NCBI GenBank assembly: GCA_963722585.1
Contig: CAVRNU010000014.1
Coordinates: 62,001 to 126,000, forward strand
DNA from: KBS-96 sp963722585
Lineage (GTDB): Bacteria; Acidobacteriota; Terriglobia; Bryobacterales; Bryobacteraceae
Direction: 5' to 3'
DNA length: 64,000 nt
How positions within the stretch are numbered: position 1 is the stretch's first letter; every line of letters begins with the position of its first letter. Position numbers and translations under genes: made by a program. Shown here in pieces: positions 36,525 through 44,818 of this stretch. The notes below the pieces were generated by a model. It was not told the origin of the DNA. It did no database searches and worked only from the letters and a program-made list of their open reading frames with translations.

Positions 36525-37132
36525 CTAGCGCTCGCGGACACGGGCGTCGGCCTCGTCTGCCAATTCGAGTAGCAGGTTAGTAAATGCGGCCGGTTCGCCA
36601 ATGAACAGGCCATTGTCGATGAAGCTGGTGATGGCTCCTTTCGCATCGATTTGGCCAGGGCCAGCCGGGCGAATGACCGCGCAGAGCGGCAGATCTTTGC
36701 TGATGAATTCGCAAGGAACGGGAAAAATCAGGTTCGTCCTGAAAGAGTTCTTCAGACTGCAGCTCGTTGAAATCGGGCAAGGCCAATCCAGTGTCTGAGA
36801 CTGGAGTCTGGGGGCGCGCCGGAAGTTAATCAGTAAGGCGAGGTTGAGACCTGACGCCTTCCAGTAATTGATGCACTGGGCTAGGTGCTCAGTGGTGAAC
36901 TGATCCACACATTTGACTTCTATCAGCAGCCGGTCTGCTACCACCAGATCCGCCGTATACACCCCAACGTGCTTCCCTTTGTACACCACCGAGAAGGGTG
37001 CCTGGATAGCGGTCGGAAGATCGCGGAGCTTGAGTTCTTCGAGTAATCCCGCTCGTAGAGTTTCTCGACGAACCCCGAACCCAGAACGTTGCTGACCTCA
37101 TAGGGCGCACCGATGACGGTTTCTACTAGCAT
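36525..37132 (-). pseudogene. GxxExxY protein gene, frameshifted
   Basis: The first frame (start 37132) has VIGAPYEVSNVLGSGFVEKLYER, the helical start of the GxxExxY family. The continuation GLLEELKLRDLPTAIQAPFSVVYKGKHVGVYTADL ... IEVKCVDQF ... CINYWKASGLNLALLINF is in another frame, open from before 36989 to 36525. A 1-bp change near 37048-37052 joins them. The family has a PD-(D/E)xK-like core (ADLVV ... IEVKC), and its function is not established. After LLINFRRAPRL the reading no longer resembles the family, so the C-terminal 80 residues may be out of frame or unrelated. The 300 bp upstream (37133-37433) hold no visible gene. Confidence 0.7.
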
Positions 37133-37433
37133 TTCTAAAGAGGCGCGCTCTTGCTCATCCGCTTTCTCCCGGTTCGGCTGCTTAGACTATCGCGTCATCG
37201 TGAGAACACTCATTCGCGACGCACTTGCTGGAAGGCCTTGATCTGTGTCGGGTTACGCCTGCGTCAGATCGCGTTCGGGTTGTCTGGTGGGTTAGTGAAA
37301 AAGCGGATTATTCGTTTTGGTTTCGTTGATCACACTACCCACTGATGCCTGTGGGCGGCACTGGCTGCTGCCCATGCAAAGAGAAGAGCAGCAGCACGAA
37401 AGAACACAAGCGCCGCTAAGCTGCGCAAGCTAT

Positions 37434-37985
37434 TCAGGAATTGCGAATTACGCGCATCAGACTTTGAAGTTTACGCTCGGTCGAAGCTTTGCTTCTGTTC
37501 AGATTTTGCTCAATGCATAGCCCGTTGAAGAACGTCAAAACGACATCCGCCGCCGAGGCCGGATCGATTTTGGGCAGTTCAACAGCGACGTTCCTTGCAA
37601 TCAGGTGCTTCAATCTTCGCTGGCTGGCGAGAATGACATCAAGTGCCGCGGGCGGCAAACCTGCCAGTTCGCGCATCGAATTCACAGCGAAGCATCCTTT
37701 CTGATCAGCACTGCAACCGAAAGCCAATCTGAGGAATTCTTCGATGTTGTTCCAGCCGCGAGGTTCAGAAACGAGAATTTCCCCGCCTCGCGTCTCAACA
37801 TAGTGTTGAAGGCTTGCGACAAAAAGGTCGTCCTTGTCCCTGAACTCCGTGTAGAGACCCGATTTGTTCACGCCGGTTGCGCGTTCCAGATCCTGAAGGC
37901 TCGTGTCGGCGAAGCCCCGTTTCCAAAAAACGGGGATGGCTTTGTCCAGAACCCCGTCGCGGCTAAATTTCTTGGGTCGTGCCAT
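37434..37985 (-). CDS. TetR/AcrR-family regulator
   Basis: Starting at MARPKKFSRDGVLDKAIPVFWKRGFADTSLQDLERATGVNKSGLYTEFRDKDDLF, the 183-residue product has a full N-terminal TetR helix-turn-helix and a helical ligand domain ending SLMRVIRNS. The segment GCFAVNSMRELAG (GCF-type) is typical of the AcrR/YcdC-like C-terminal domain. An ATG 9 bases upstream is also possible. It is on the same strand as the cupin gene just upstream and may regulate it or nearby oxidoreductases. Confidence 0.88.
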   Translation of the reverse strand: MARPKKFSRDGVLDKAIPVFWKRGFADTSLQDLERATGVNKSGLYTEFRDKDDLFVASLQHYVETRGGEILVSEPRGWNNIEEFLRLAFGCSADQKGCFAVNSMRELAGLPPAALDVILASQRRLKHLIARNVAVELPKIDPASAADVVLTFFNGLCIEQNLNRSKASTERKLQSLMRVIRNS

Positions 37986-38601
37986 CACCTTCACTCGTGA
38001 ACCTAAGTAACTGCGTCGGTCCAGTTACTGCTGTATAGGTACTCATGGTGTGCTCTGTTAATTGTGATTCCTTTACTCTTTGGCGCCGTTCAGGAAGAAC
38101 AACATTGTCCGTTCCCTTGTTGCGCCACGCGTGGCGGGTCCCGTTCTGTACGACGATATCGCCCCGTTCGAGGTGAATAGTCTTGCCATTATCAAGCTCC
38201 AGCCACATCTCGCCTTCCCAGCCGATTGAATAGTCGACGGTGTTCGTCCTGTGCATCGCCGGGTCATCCTTCTCGAAATGATCCGCCAGTCCCCTCAAAC
38301 GAACGAGCGCTTCTTTCTGCGCCGCCTCACCGTCAAACGAAGGCTCTGTGAAGACCGAGCTCGGGGGAAAAGTCACGACGTGCAAGCTGGTGCCGCCGGG
38401 TCCGGGTACGACCGATTCGGGATACCGATTAAACCTTTGCTCGTTACGGAGGTCCGGAATCGTCGGGTTTACCCAGACGAGTGTATGCTCGTAGCCTGGG
38501 ACGCTGCTGAACTCGTACGACTTGAGTTGCTCGTCACTCTCTACAACGGACTTGCCGTCTACGTTGGCAGTTACGATTCGTCGATGGGTACTTCGCTTCA
38601 T
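37963..38601 (-). CDS. Cupin domain protein, probably frameshifted near its C-terminus
   Basis: The product has an N-terminal strand region and a cupin domain with motif 2 WLELDNGKTIHLERGDIVVQNGTRHAWRN, resembling small-molecule-binding cupins of 160-180 residues. After NKGTDNVV the present frame runs on for 40 uncharacteristic residues and overlaps the downstream TetR gene. The next frame gives MLFFLNGAKE and a TAA at 38073-38075, a natural-looking family C-terminus. A 1-bp indel near 38095-38105 is therefore likely. Start ATG at 38601. Confidence 0.7.
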   Translation of the reverse strand: MKRSTHRRIVTANVDGKSVVESDEQLKSYEFSSVPGYEHTLVWVNPTIPDLRNEQRFNRYPESVVPGPGGTSLHVVTFPPSSVFTEPSFDGEAAQKEALVRLRGLADHFEKDDPAMHRTNTVDYSIGWEGEMWLELDNGKTIHLERGDIVVQNGTRHAWRNKGTDNVVLPERRQRVKESQLTEHTMSTYTAVTGPTQLLRFTSEGDGTTQEI

Positions 38602-38850
38602 ATAGTTGTTGCGGCGTTATCCGCGGCTCACTTTCCCGTAGATCGATGCCCGACCCGATATGGGATATTGAACCGTACAGTTCATTATCCCCGCGTCGAG
38701 CTGGAGCTGTCAACGGAATTGTGCAAGCTACCCCCAGTCTGGCGCAAATTCGATCACAATCCCAACGAATTCTGGAATCCTCGTGCGGTTATGAACGGTC
38801 CAGTGCAATAGGAACTGTGAGCCTTGGGCCATCGACATGAGAAACGACTC

Positions 38851-39230
38851 ATGCACAAGCTGCAAGGCAAAGTGGCAGTCATCACGGGCCGTCGCCAGAA
38901 GGAGCTCGACGAGGCCGTGAACGCAGTGGCAGCAACGTAACCTGCGTTCAGGGAGACGTTGCTAGACGGGTCGACCTTGATCGTTTGTACGACAGCGTTA
39001 ATGAGGTGAAGGGCCGAATCCATATTGTTTTGGCCAATGCCGGCCTTGCTGAATTTGCTCCCTTCGCTAGTGTCACCGAAGAGCATTTCGACGAGATGTT
39101 CAGCATCAATGTAAGGGAACGTTTTTCAGCCTGACGCGAGCGGCTGCGCGGTGCTCCTCTGCCAGAACCTCGTCGATATCCTACACTTCGACTCTGTGGC
39201 TGGTAAGCTGAGAACGCTTGGCGGAGTTCC
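38851..39230 (+). pseudogene. Short-chain dehydrogenase remnant with internal deletion
   Basis: MHKLQGKVAVITG is a normal dehydrogenase start, but it runs directly into RRQKELDEAVNAV. The NAD-binding TGxxxGIG loop and the next 20 or so residues are missing. A second lesion near 38929 shifts the frame to SNVTCVQGDVARRVDLDRLYDSV ... HIVLANAGLAEFAPFASVTEEHFDEMFSINV. This contains the NAG motif; the frame fails again near 39115. The catalytic YxxxK region is absent. Confidence 0.75.
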
Positions 39231-39255
39231 ACGGGCCGGCGACTCTCCCGCGAAG

Positions 39256-39879
39256 CTAGTTGCTACGTCGCACAAATTGTGACGCCCTCCCAACCTCCTG
39301 GTGCTCTGAGGCGGGAATCTTCAGAAGCTCAGCGACCGTCCTCAGTATCTCGCGCGAAAGAGACTCATCCGATACGGCGCGCGCCAGCGCCAGCGCCCCG
39401 ACGAGCGCACTTAAAGTCAAGATCGCCCTCGACCTTGCGGCACGCTGGTCCTTGCCTGGTAGCAACCCGACAATCAACTGGAGGTCATTCCGGACTTGCT
39501 CAGAAGTAAGCGCGCGGGTCCGCTTATCGCTGCGTGCGATCTCCGGCGCCAGCGCGCTGAAGGCACAGCCCGTACCTGGATTCTTACGGTGCACATCGCT
39601 CAGATAGTCGTCGATCAGTTCTGCGAGGGATACCGATGGTCCGCCAGACGCGGCGGCGTCCACTCGACGCTGCCAATCGCCAAACGCAGAGCTAAGCGCT
39701 TCGGCGACCAATTCGTCACGCGAATCGAAGTGCTTGTAGAAGCCGCCCACCGTCATGCCGGCTTCCTTCATCAGCTCCGCTATTCCGAGTCCCGCGAGGC
39801 CCTTTTCGCGGAATCTCTTTGAGGCAATGGCAACGATGCGCTTATGAGTTCTCGCCTTTTGGGCCTTGGAATAGCCCAT
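39256..39879 (-). CDS. TetR/AcrR-family regulator
   Basis: The 207-residue product starts at the ATG at 39879, directly after a GGAGGAG site, and not at an upstream in-frame start. It has the TetR DNA-binding region (THKRIVAIASKRFREKGLAGLGIAELMKEAGMTVGGFYKHFDSRDEL) and a TetR C-terminal helical domain. It is divergent from the oxidoreductase pseudogene at 40091. A perfect 10-bp palindrome in the shared intergenic DNA (39938-39961) is its likely operator. Confidence 0.9.
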   Translation of the reverse strand: MGYSKAQKARTHKRIVAIASKRFREKGLAGLGIAELMKEAGMTVGGFYKHFDSRDELVAEALSSAFGDWQRRVDAAASGGPSVSLAELIDDYLSDVHRKNPGTGCAFSALAPEIARSDKRTRALTSEQVRNDLQLIVGLLPGKDQRAARSRAILTLSALVGALALARAVSDESLSREILRTVAELLKIPASEHQEVGRASQFVRRSN

Positions 39880-39937
39880 GTGACCCTCCTCCAAAATCAT
39901 CTGCAACTAAATCAGGATCAACAAATCCAAGCCCATA

Positions 39938-39961
39938 TCTGGATTATAACAATAATCCAGA
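39938..39961. promoter_or_regulatory. Palindromic operator, probably for the 39879 TetR regulator
   Basis: TCTGGATTAT (39938-39947) and ATAATCCAGA (39952-39961) form a perfect inverted repeat with a 4-nt spacer. It lies 58 bp upstream of the TetR start and 130 bp upstream of the divergent oxidoreductase start, the usual position for autoregulation plus control of the divergent gene. Confidence 0.75.
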
Positions 39962-40090
39962 GGACTTGTTTAGCGAAGGCAGGGACTGCACCAATTCACG
40001 ACCTGCTGCTGGTCTCGATCGAGGGAACAATTTCCGGCTTGTGGCCTGAGGGCGCAGGCCATGACTGACATGAAAAGAGGGAGAACTAAT

Positions 40091-40985
40091 ATGCGTGCAA
40101 TGGGAGCAGAAACTTTCAATGGTTATAAAGCGTTGAAGCTCGTAGATCTTCCGAAACCAGCGGTCACAGACGGGAAAGTACTGGTGCGAATCACTGCGGC
40201 CGGCGTCACGCCGCTCGACTATACGATTCTCTCCGGCAAATTTCACAACTCGAAGGCCCCGCAGTCCTAGGCAACGAAGGAGCGGGAATGGTCGAGGAGG
40301 GAGGCGGAACGGAGTTTCCCGTCGACTCACGCGTGATGTTCTTCGGCGCCTATGGCGCTTTTGAGGACGGAGCCTACAGCGAGTGGGTTGCGGTACGGAA
40401 GGAAGACCTTTGCCTGATTCCTGACAATCTCGACGACGTGAGTGCCGCAGGTATTCCGGTCGCGTATCTCACAGCGCAGGTGACTCTTACCCGGGCTGGC
40501 TTTCGGGCAGGCAAGACTGTTCTGGCACCGGCGATCGGAGGATCGATCGGCAATGCAGTGACGCAATTGGCCGCGCCTTCGGTGCAAAACATGCCATGTC
40601 AAGCACGGCTAATCATGCGAAAGCCGAGCAGGCGAAGGCGCTCGGATTCAATGAAGTCATCGATACCTCCTTGGAGAAGTTGGGTGACGGCGTGCGTCGT
40701 ATCACTGGCGGTTACGGCGCAGACATTGTCATCGACGGAATCGGCGGTGAAGTCTTGAGCGAGGCGCTCGGAGCGCTTGCGTTGGAAGGAAGCCTCACGA
40801 CACTGGGGTATTCCGGGGGCCGTAAGACAACCATTGACGTGACAAATCTCATCGTGCCACAGGCCAGCATCCGGAGTCTCAACATGTTCGCTCAGCCGCA
40901 GGCGGCCGTTACTGAAGCTTGGAACGTTATTGTCTCTCTGCTTAAATCCCGTGCGATCAAACCGATCGTGGCTAAGACTGGGTAA
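40091..40985 (+). pseudogene. Zinc-type alcohol dehydrogenase/quinone oxidoreductase pseudogene
   Basis: The reconstructed protein reads MRAMGAETFNGYKALKLVDLPKPAV ... VRITAAGVTPLDYTILSGKFHNSKAPQ, VLGNEGAGMVEEGGGTEFPVDSRVMFFG, GFRAGKTVLAPAIGGSIGNAVTQLA and SSTANHAKAEQAKALGFNEVID. This is a clear medium-chain dehydrogenase. A 1-bp deletion at about 40264 produces an early TAG (40268-40270). A second, loss of one C at about 40571, shifts the frame again. The gene ends at KPIVAKTG-stop, about 35 residues short of the normal end. It was probably controlled by the divergent TetR gene. Confidence 0.85.
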
Positions 40986-41134
40986 TGGTCGGCAGTCGCT
41001 GGCAAACCTGTTGATGACCGCGAACCGCCCGGCCCTTACTTCCCACAACATTCTAGAATCCACTTGCAGTTGTGAACCATCTGGTTCAATATGAAGCAGC
41101 TGATGCGATTTGATCAGCATTAGGAGGCGTTGCC

Positions 41135-41638
41135 GTGATGAATAGTGAACAGATCGACGATATGTCGTCAGCGATTGACAACGAACTAAACCAAGCTCTC
41201 GTCAACGCCGATATCGCCAACAGTTACGAAGAGTTTCTTGCGATCTTCGACCGGTTCTATGCGGAACAGGTCGAGGTGGCGAGCGATGGCCACTCGACGG
41301 GGCTCGCGGGAAAATCGCGCGTGCTTCCCATCCTTTTCAACTTCCTCGTGCCGCTTCATGTGATGGCCGAGGTCGGGGGTCTCTCCGTTACGCTTCAGTA
41401 TTTTCCGATTCACAGCGACAAGCACGGGGAGCAACATGCCGAGTGGTCGCTCGATCTGCTCGGAATCCTCGGAAGGCGCGTTACGTTGCATTGGTCTTCG
41501 GCCAGGCGGTGGAAGGGCTCCCATGTCGTCTACGAGCGTCACTACGAACATCGCCAAATCGGCGAGCCGCTGACCATCATTGACCTGGACCTCAGTGCGT
41601 CCTCACCCAGGCTCGCAACTGTAGCCAGGCCATCGTAA
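41135..41638 (+). CDS. Hypothetical protein, possibly NTF2/SnoaL-like
   Basis: The 167-residue product starts at ATG 41135, seven bases after TTAGGAGGCG. The region IANSYEEFLAIFDRFYAEQVEVASDG ... GKSRVLPILFNFLVPLHVMAEVGGLSVTLQYFPI ... AEWSLDLLG ... RRVTLHWSSARRWKGSHVVYERHYEHRQ alternates helix and strands as in SnoaL/NTF2 folds. No catalytic assignment is possible. The region 41640-41849 downstream shows nothing recognisable. Confidence 0.65.
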   Translation: MMNSEQIDDMSSAIDNELNQALVNADIANSYEEFLAIFDRFYAEQVEVASDGHSTGLAGKSRVLPILFNFLVPLHVMAEVGGLSVTLQYFPIHSDKHGEQHAEWSLDLLGILGRRVTLHWSSARRWKGSHVVYERHYEHRQIGEPLTIIDLDLSASSPRLATVARPS

Positions 41639-41849
41639 TACGGTGGGCTTTGTCGTCTTTCAGGCTTCGATAAAGGTGCAGTGGAGCAATCTTTCGCAGG
41701 ATTCGTCACATTGATCCGAGTGACCGAATGGATCTCGAGTCAAACGCCATAACGTCGTTTCTCGGTACTCATCAGTTGACAGAACTCAACATCAGGACCG
41801 CCCCCGACTCAAGAACTCGATAGTCCTTTGCTAGAACGCATTTCGAATT

Positions 41850-42753
41850 TCATCGGATCTTATTGGACGCACGAGCGACCAACTCGTTCAATCTCGAAAG
41901 CAACACTTTCAGGATGGGAGACTGGTTCGACTTGTTGTAGCCGAAGACCAGGTCGACAGTTGGCGTATCCCCCCTTAAGAGGCCGACTCGTTACAGACGA
42001 AGGGAGAAAGTTCTGTGCGTAAGCAGGTAACAGCCCTACGCCGCGCGTCGATGCTATTAAGGACATTCCCATGGCGAGATGGTCCACCTCGTGAGCTGGC
42101 GTGATGTTGATTCCGGATCGTTTGAGGTAATTGTCGATGACCATACGCAGCACCGGAGCCGTGTCCGATACGGTCACGAATGTCTCGCGTACTAGATCCC
42201 CCGGACTGACGGCTTTGAGCGCAGCAAGATGGTGGTTACTAGGCAAGATCACTACCAAGGGTTCTTTGACGAGAAGACGGAACGCCAGGTCTGGCACGCC
42301 TCGTTCCCTTCGAAGAAAAGCTGCATCGACGGTTCCCTTCACAAGGGCACTCGCGAGCATCGGCGAGTATTGACTTGAAATCATCACGTCGATGTTAGGG
42401 AGTTCGTCGCGCAAGATCCGCAGGGCTTCGGGCATCCACGTCAATTCCTGTCCGGTCAGAAAGCCCATCGCGAAGCACGGCTTGGCGGGATGAGCGATAC
42501 GGCGTGCAGCTTCGGCTGCCGCTTCAACATGCGATAGGACTGAGCGGGCGTGATCGAGAAAGGCTCGACCGGCCGGTGTCAGTTCGATGCCCCGGGCTGT
42601 GCGCATCAGCAGTTGGGCGCCGACCTCGTCTTCAAGATTCCGAATCTGCCGGCTCAACGAAGGTTGTGACGTGTGCAGTTTTCGCTCTGCTGCAACGGTC
42701 AGACTTCCTGCCTCGGCAACCGCGACGAAATAACGAAGATGTCGTAATTCCAT
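41850..42753 (-). pseudogene. LysR-family regulator with a frameshift in a six-C run
   Basis: MELRHLRYFVAVAEAGSLTVAAERKLHTSQPSLSRQIRNLEDEVGAQLLMRTARGIELTPAGRAF is a complete LysR helix-turn-helix, and the effector domain follows. After SSVTSRPLKG the frame ends in unrelated sequence at 41860. The next frame gives DTPTVDLVFGYNKSNQSPILKVLLSRLNELVARA, the expected C-terminus, ending at 41850. One extra base in CCCCCC (41969-41974) accounts for it. Only the last 35 residues are affected, so it could be a sequencing error or a partly active protein. It is divergent from the dehydrogenase gene at 42913, which it probably regulated. Confidence 0.8.
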
Positions 42754-42912
42754 TCCCACTCCCATGCTTGCGAGGCATTGCTGCCCGCTTAACAAAGTAT
42801 GCTCCAACCGCGCGACCAATCCGTAATGTCGCAATCCAACTAAGTGATCTGAGTGGCGGACGTTCACTCATGCCTGACCTGCATGGGTCCAGATCAAGGA
42901 GGTAGTAGAGGT

Positions 42913-43659
42913 ATGACTTCACCAGTTGTTTTGATTACAGGCGCCCTGACCGGCATCGGCCGTGCCACTGCAGTAGCGTTTGCGAACGAAGGCGCACGCG
43001 TTGTTATTTCCGGCCGCCGGGAGGAAGAGGGGAACAAACTTCTTGCTGAACTCCACCAGCTGGGCGCAGAAGCGGAATTCGTGCTTTCCGACGTTCGCCG
43101 TGAGGACGATGTGCGCAGCCTCGTCGATAAGACCGTCGCACGCTTTGGCCGCCTCGACGTGGCGATCAACAACGCTGGCACCGAAGGCAAACCCGGGTTG
43201 GTAACGGAGCAGTCCACGGAAAGCTATGCGGCTACCTTCGACACCAATGTGCTGGGCACACTACTCAGCATGAAGCACGAGTTACGCGTAATGTTGCCGC
43301 AAAAGAAGGGAAGCATAGTGAATGTGTCTTCAACCTACGGACGGACCGGTGCAGCCGGTGCCTCAGTCTACGTGGCCAGCAAGCACGCGGTCGAAGGTCT
43401 GACGAAATCGGCTGCGCTCGAGGCGGCGTCGTCTGGCGTGCGTGTCAATGTGATCGCCCCTGGTCCTATTCAGACCGGGATGCTGAATCGCTTTACCGGG
43501 ACTGACGAAAGGAAGGCCGGTTTGACCGCTACCGTTCCGCTCCACCGCGTGGGCACGCCCGAGGAAATCGCGCAGGCCATTGTGTTTGTGTCCTCCGACA
43601 AGGCTTCGTTCATTACCGGTGCCTCATTTGCCGCCGATGGCGGCAAAACCGCCCAATAG
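42913..43659 (+). CDS. Short-chain dehydrogenase/reductase, first tandem copy
   Basis: The 248-residue product has the NAD(P)-binding TGALTGIGRA, the NNAG motif (INNAGTEG), catalytic Ser in NVSSTYG and YxxxK as YVASKHAVEG. It is a classical oxidoreductase of about 250 residues with a C-terminal GASFAADGG. The ATG at 42913 lies after AAGGAGGTAGTAGAGGT. It is followed after 84 bp by a close paralogue in the same direction, and a LysR gene is divergent upstream. The substrate is not evident. Confidence 0.93.
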   Translation: MTSPVVLITGALTGIGRATAVAFANEGARVVISGRREEEGNKLLAELHQLGAEAEFVLSDVRREDDVRSLVDKTVARFGRLDVAINNAGTEGKPGLVTEQSTESYAATFDTNVLGTLLSMKHELRVMLPQKKGSIVNVSSTYGRTGAAGASVYVASKHAVEGLTKSAALEAASSGVRVNVIAPGPIQTGMLNRFTGTDERKAGLTATVPLHRVGTPEEIAQAIVFVSSDKASFITGASFAADGGKTAQ

Positions 43660-43743
43660 CTCCGCTTCGACTTTCATCACGAGCTACAAGGAGCAGAAAT
43701 GAACTTAAGAGGGAATACGATCCGGATCAAGGAGATAGTAGCT

Positions 43744-44490
43744 GTGAATTCACCAGTTGTTTTAGTTACCGGCGCGCTGACCGGCATCGGTCGCGCTGCC
43801 GCAGTCATGTTTGCGCAAGAAGGAGCACGCGTTGTTGTGTCTGGGCGGCGCGACAAACAAGGACAAGAATTAGTTGCCGAGCTACAAGGGCTCGGAGCAG
43901 AGGCCATTTTTGTCCGTACTGATGTCCGCAAGGATGAGGACGTGCGCAACGTTGTGGACCAAACGGTCAAGCGTTTCGGGCGCCTGGATATTGCAATCAA
44001 TAATGCCGGGACGGAAGGATTGCCGGGTCTCGTAACAGAACAGACCGCAGAGAGCTACGCGGCTACGTTTGATACCAACGTACTTGGCGTGCTGTTAAGC
44101 ATGAAGCACGAACTGCGGGTGATGCTGCCACAGGGGAGCGGGAGCATCGTCAATGTCTCGTCAGCCTATGGAAGCGTCGGCGCTGCTGGGGCATCCGTTT
44201 ATGTGGCCAGCAAACATGCGGTGGAGGGGCTGACAAAATCCGCTGCACTGGAAGTCGCGGGCACTGGAGTTCGGGTAAACGTAGTCGCTCCGGGCACCAC
44301 GGATACGGGCATGCTCACACGCTTCACCAACACAGATGAAAACAAAGCGGCGCTCGTCTCGACAGTACCCGTCAAGCGTCTCGCAACGTCGGAGGAGATC
44401 GCTCATGTGATCGCTTTCGTCGCTTCGACAAATGCATCGTACATGACTGGCGCCTCAATCCCAGTGGATGGAGGGATGATCGCGGACTAA
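43744..44490 (+). CDS. Short-chain dehydrogenase/reductase, second tandem copy
   Basis: The product has the same motifs as the upstream copy (TGALTGIGRA, INNAGTEG, NVSSAYG, YVASKHAVEG). The two are identical over long stretches such as TFDTNVLG and LLSMKHELRVMLPQ. The leader GGATCAAGGAGATAGTAG is conserved with the first copy (AGATCAAGGAGGTAGTAG). This supports the GTG at 43744 as start, giving 248 residues like copy one. An ATG at 43699 with its own AAGGAG site is an alternative giving 263 residues. The pair arose by tandem duplication including the ribosome-binding site. Confidence 0.92.
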   Translation: MNSPVVLVTGALTGIGRAAAVMFAQEGARVVVSGRRDKQGQELVAELQGLGAEAIFVRTDVRKDEDVRNVVDQTVKRFGRLDIAINNAGTEGLPGLVTEQTAESYAATFDTNVLGVLLSMKHELRVMLPQGSGSIVNVSSAYGSVGAAGASVYVASKHAVEGLTKSAALEVAGTGVRVNVVAPGTTDTGMLTRFTNTDENKAALVSTVPVKRLATSEEIAHVIAFVASTNASYMTGASIPVDGGMIAD

Positions 44491-44520
44491 TTCTGGGCCG
44501 CTTCTAGATGGAGATCTCTT

Positions 44521-44765
44521 ATGAGTAACTACACGCACCAGACTGCGCCGACCCAATTCGTTGAGGCGGCTGGCATTCGCTTCGCCTGCCGTCGCTTCGC
44601 CAACCGACCGATGCAGCCAACCAAACTAAATTCCTGGAGAATCAGATGTTCAAAGTACGTCCGCCGTCGGGCGCTATACGCTTTATCGAATCAGCCCCGG
44701 TTGTTTTCGAAACTTCTCGCGATTCACTTAAGCCAGCAGCCATTTACGTCTTTACGCGTGGATGA
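44521..44765 (+). pseudogene. Alpha/beta hydrolase N-terminal stub
   Basis: MSNYTHQTAPTQFVEAAGIRFACRRFA matches the start of alpha/beta hydrolases of the SNYTxQTxPTQFVEAxGIRFAYRRFG type, but nothing of the catalytic core follows. Directly after, in another frame, QPTDAANQTKFLENQMFKVRPPSGAIRFIESAPVVFETSRDSLK ends at a TGA near 44765. It is protein-like but not recognised. Both pieces look like deletion products between the dehydrogenase and the metal ATPase. Confidence 0.6.
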
Positions 44766-44818
44766 GTTGCTACGATTCGGACGCAGTTTTCTCGCCCCCT
44801 CGAACGCGAGGCAAAGCG

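Noticed and set aside
38251..38811. 186-residue plus-strand frame opposite the cupin gene
   Set aside because: Its first two thirds are antisense to a recognisable cupin; the remainder (to 38811) has no motif.
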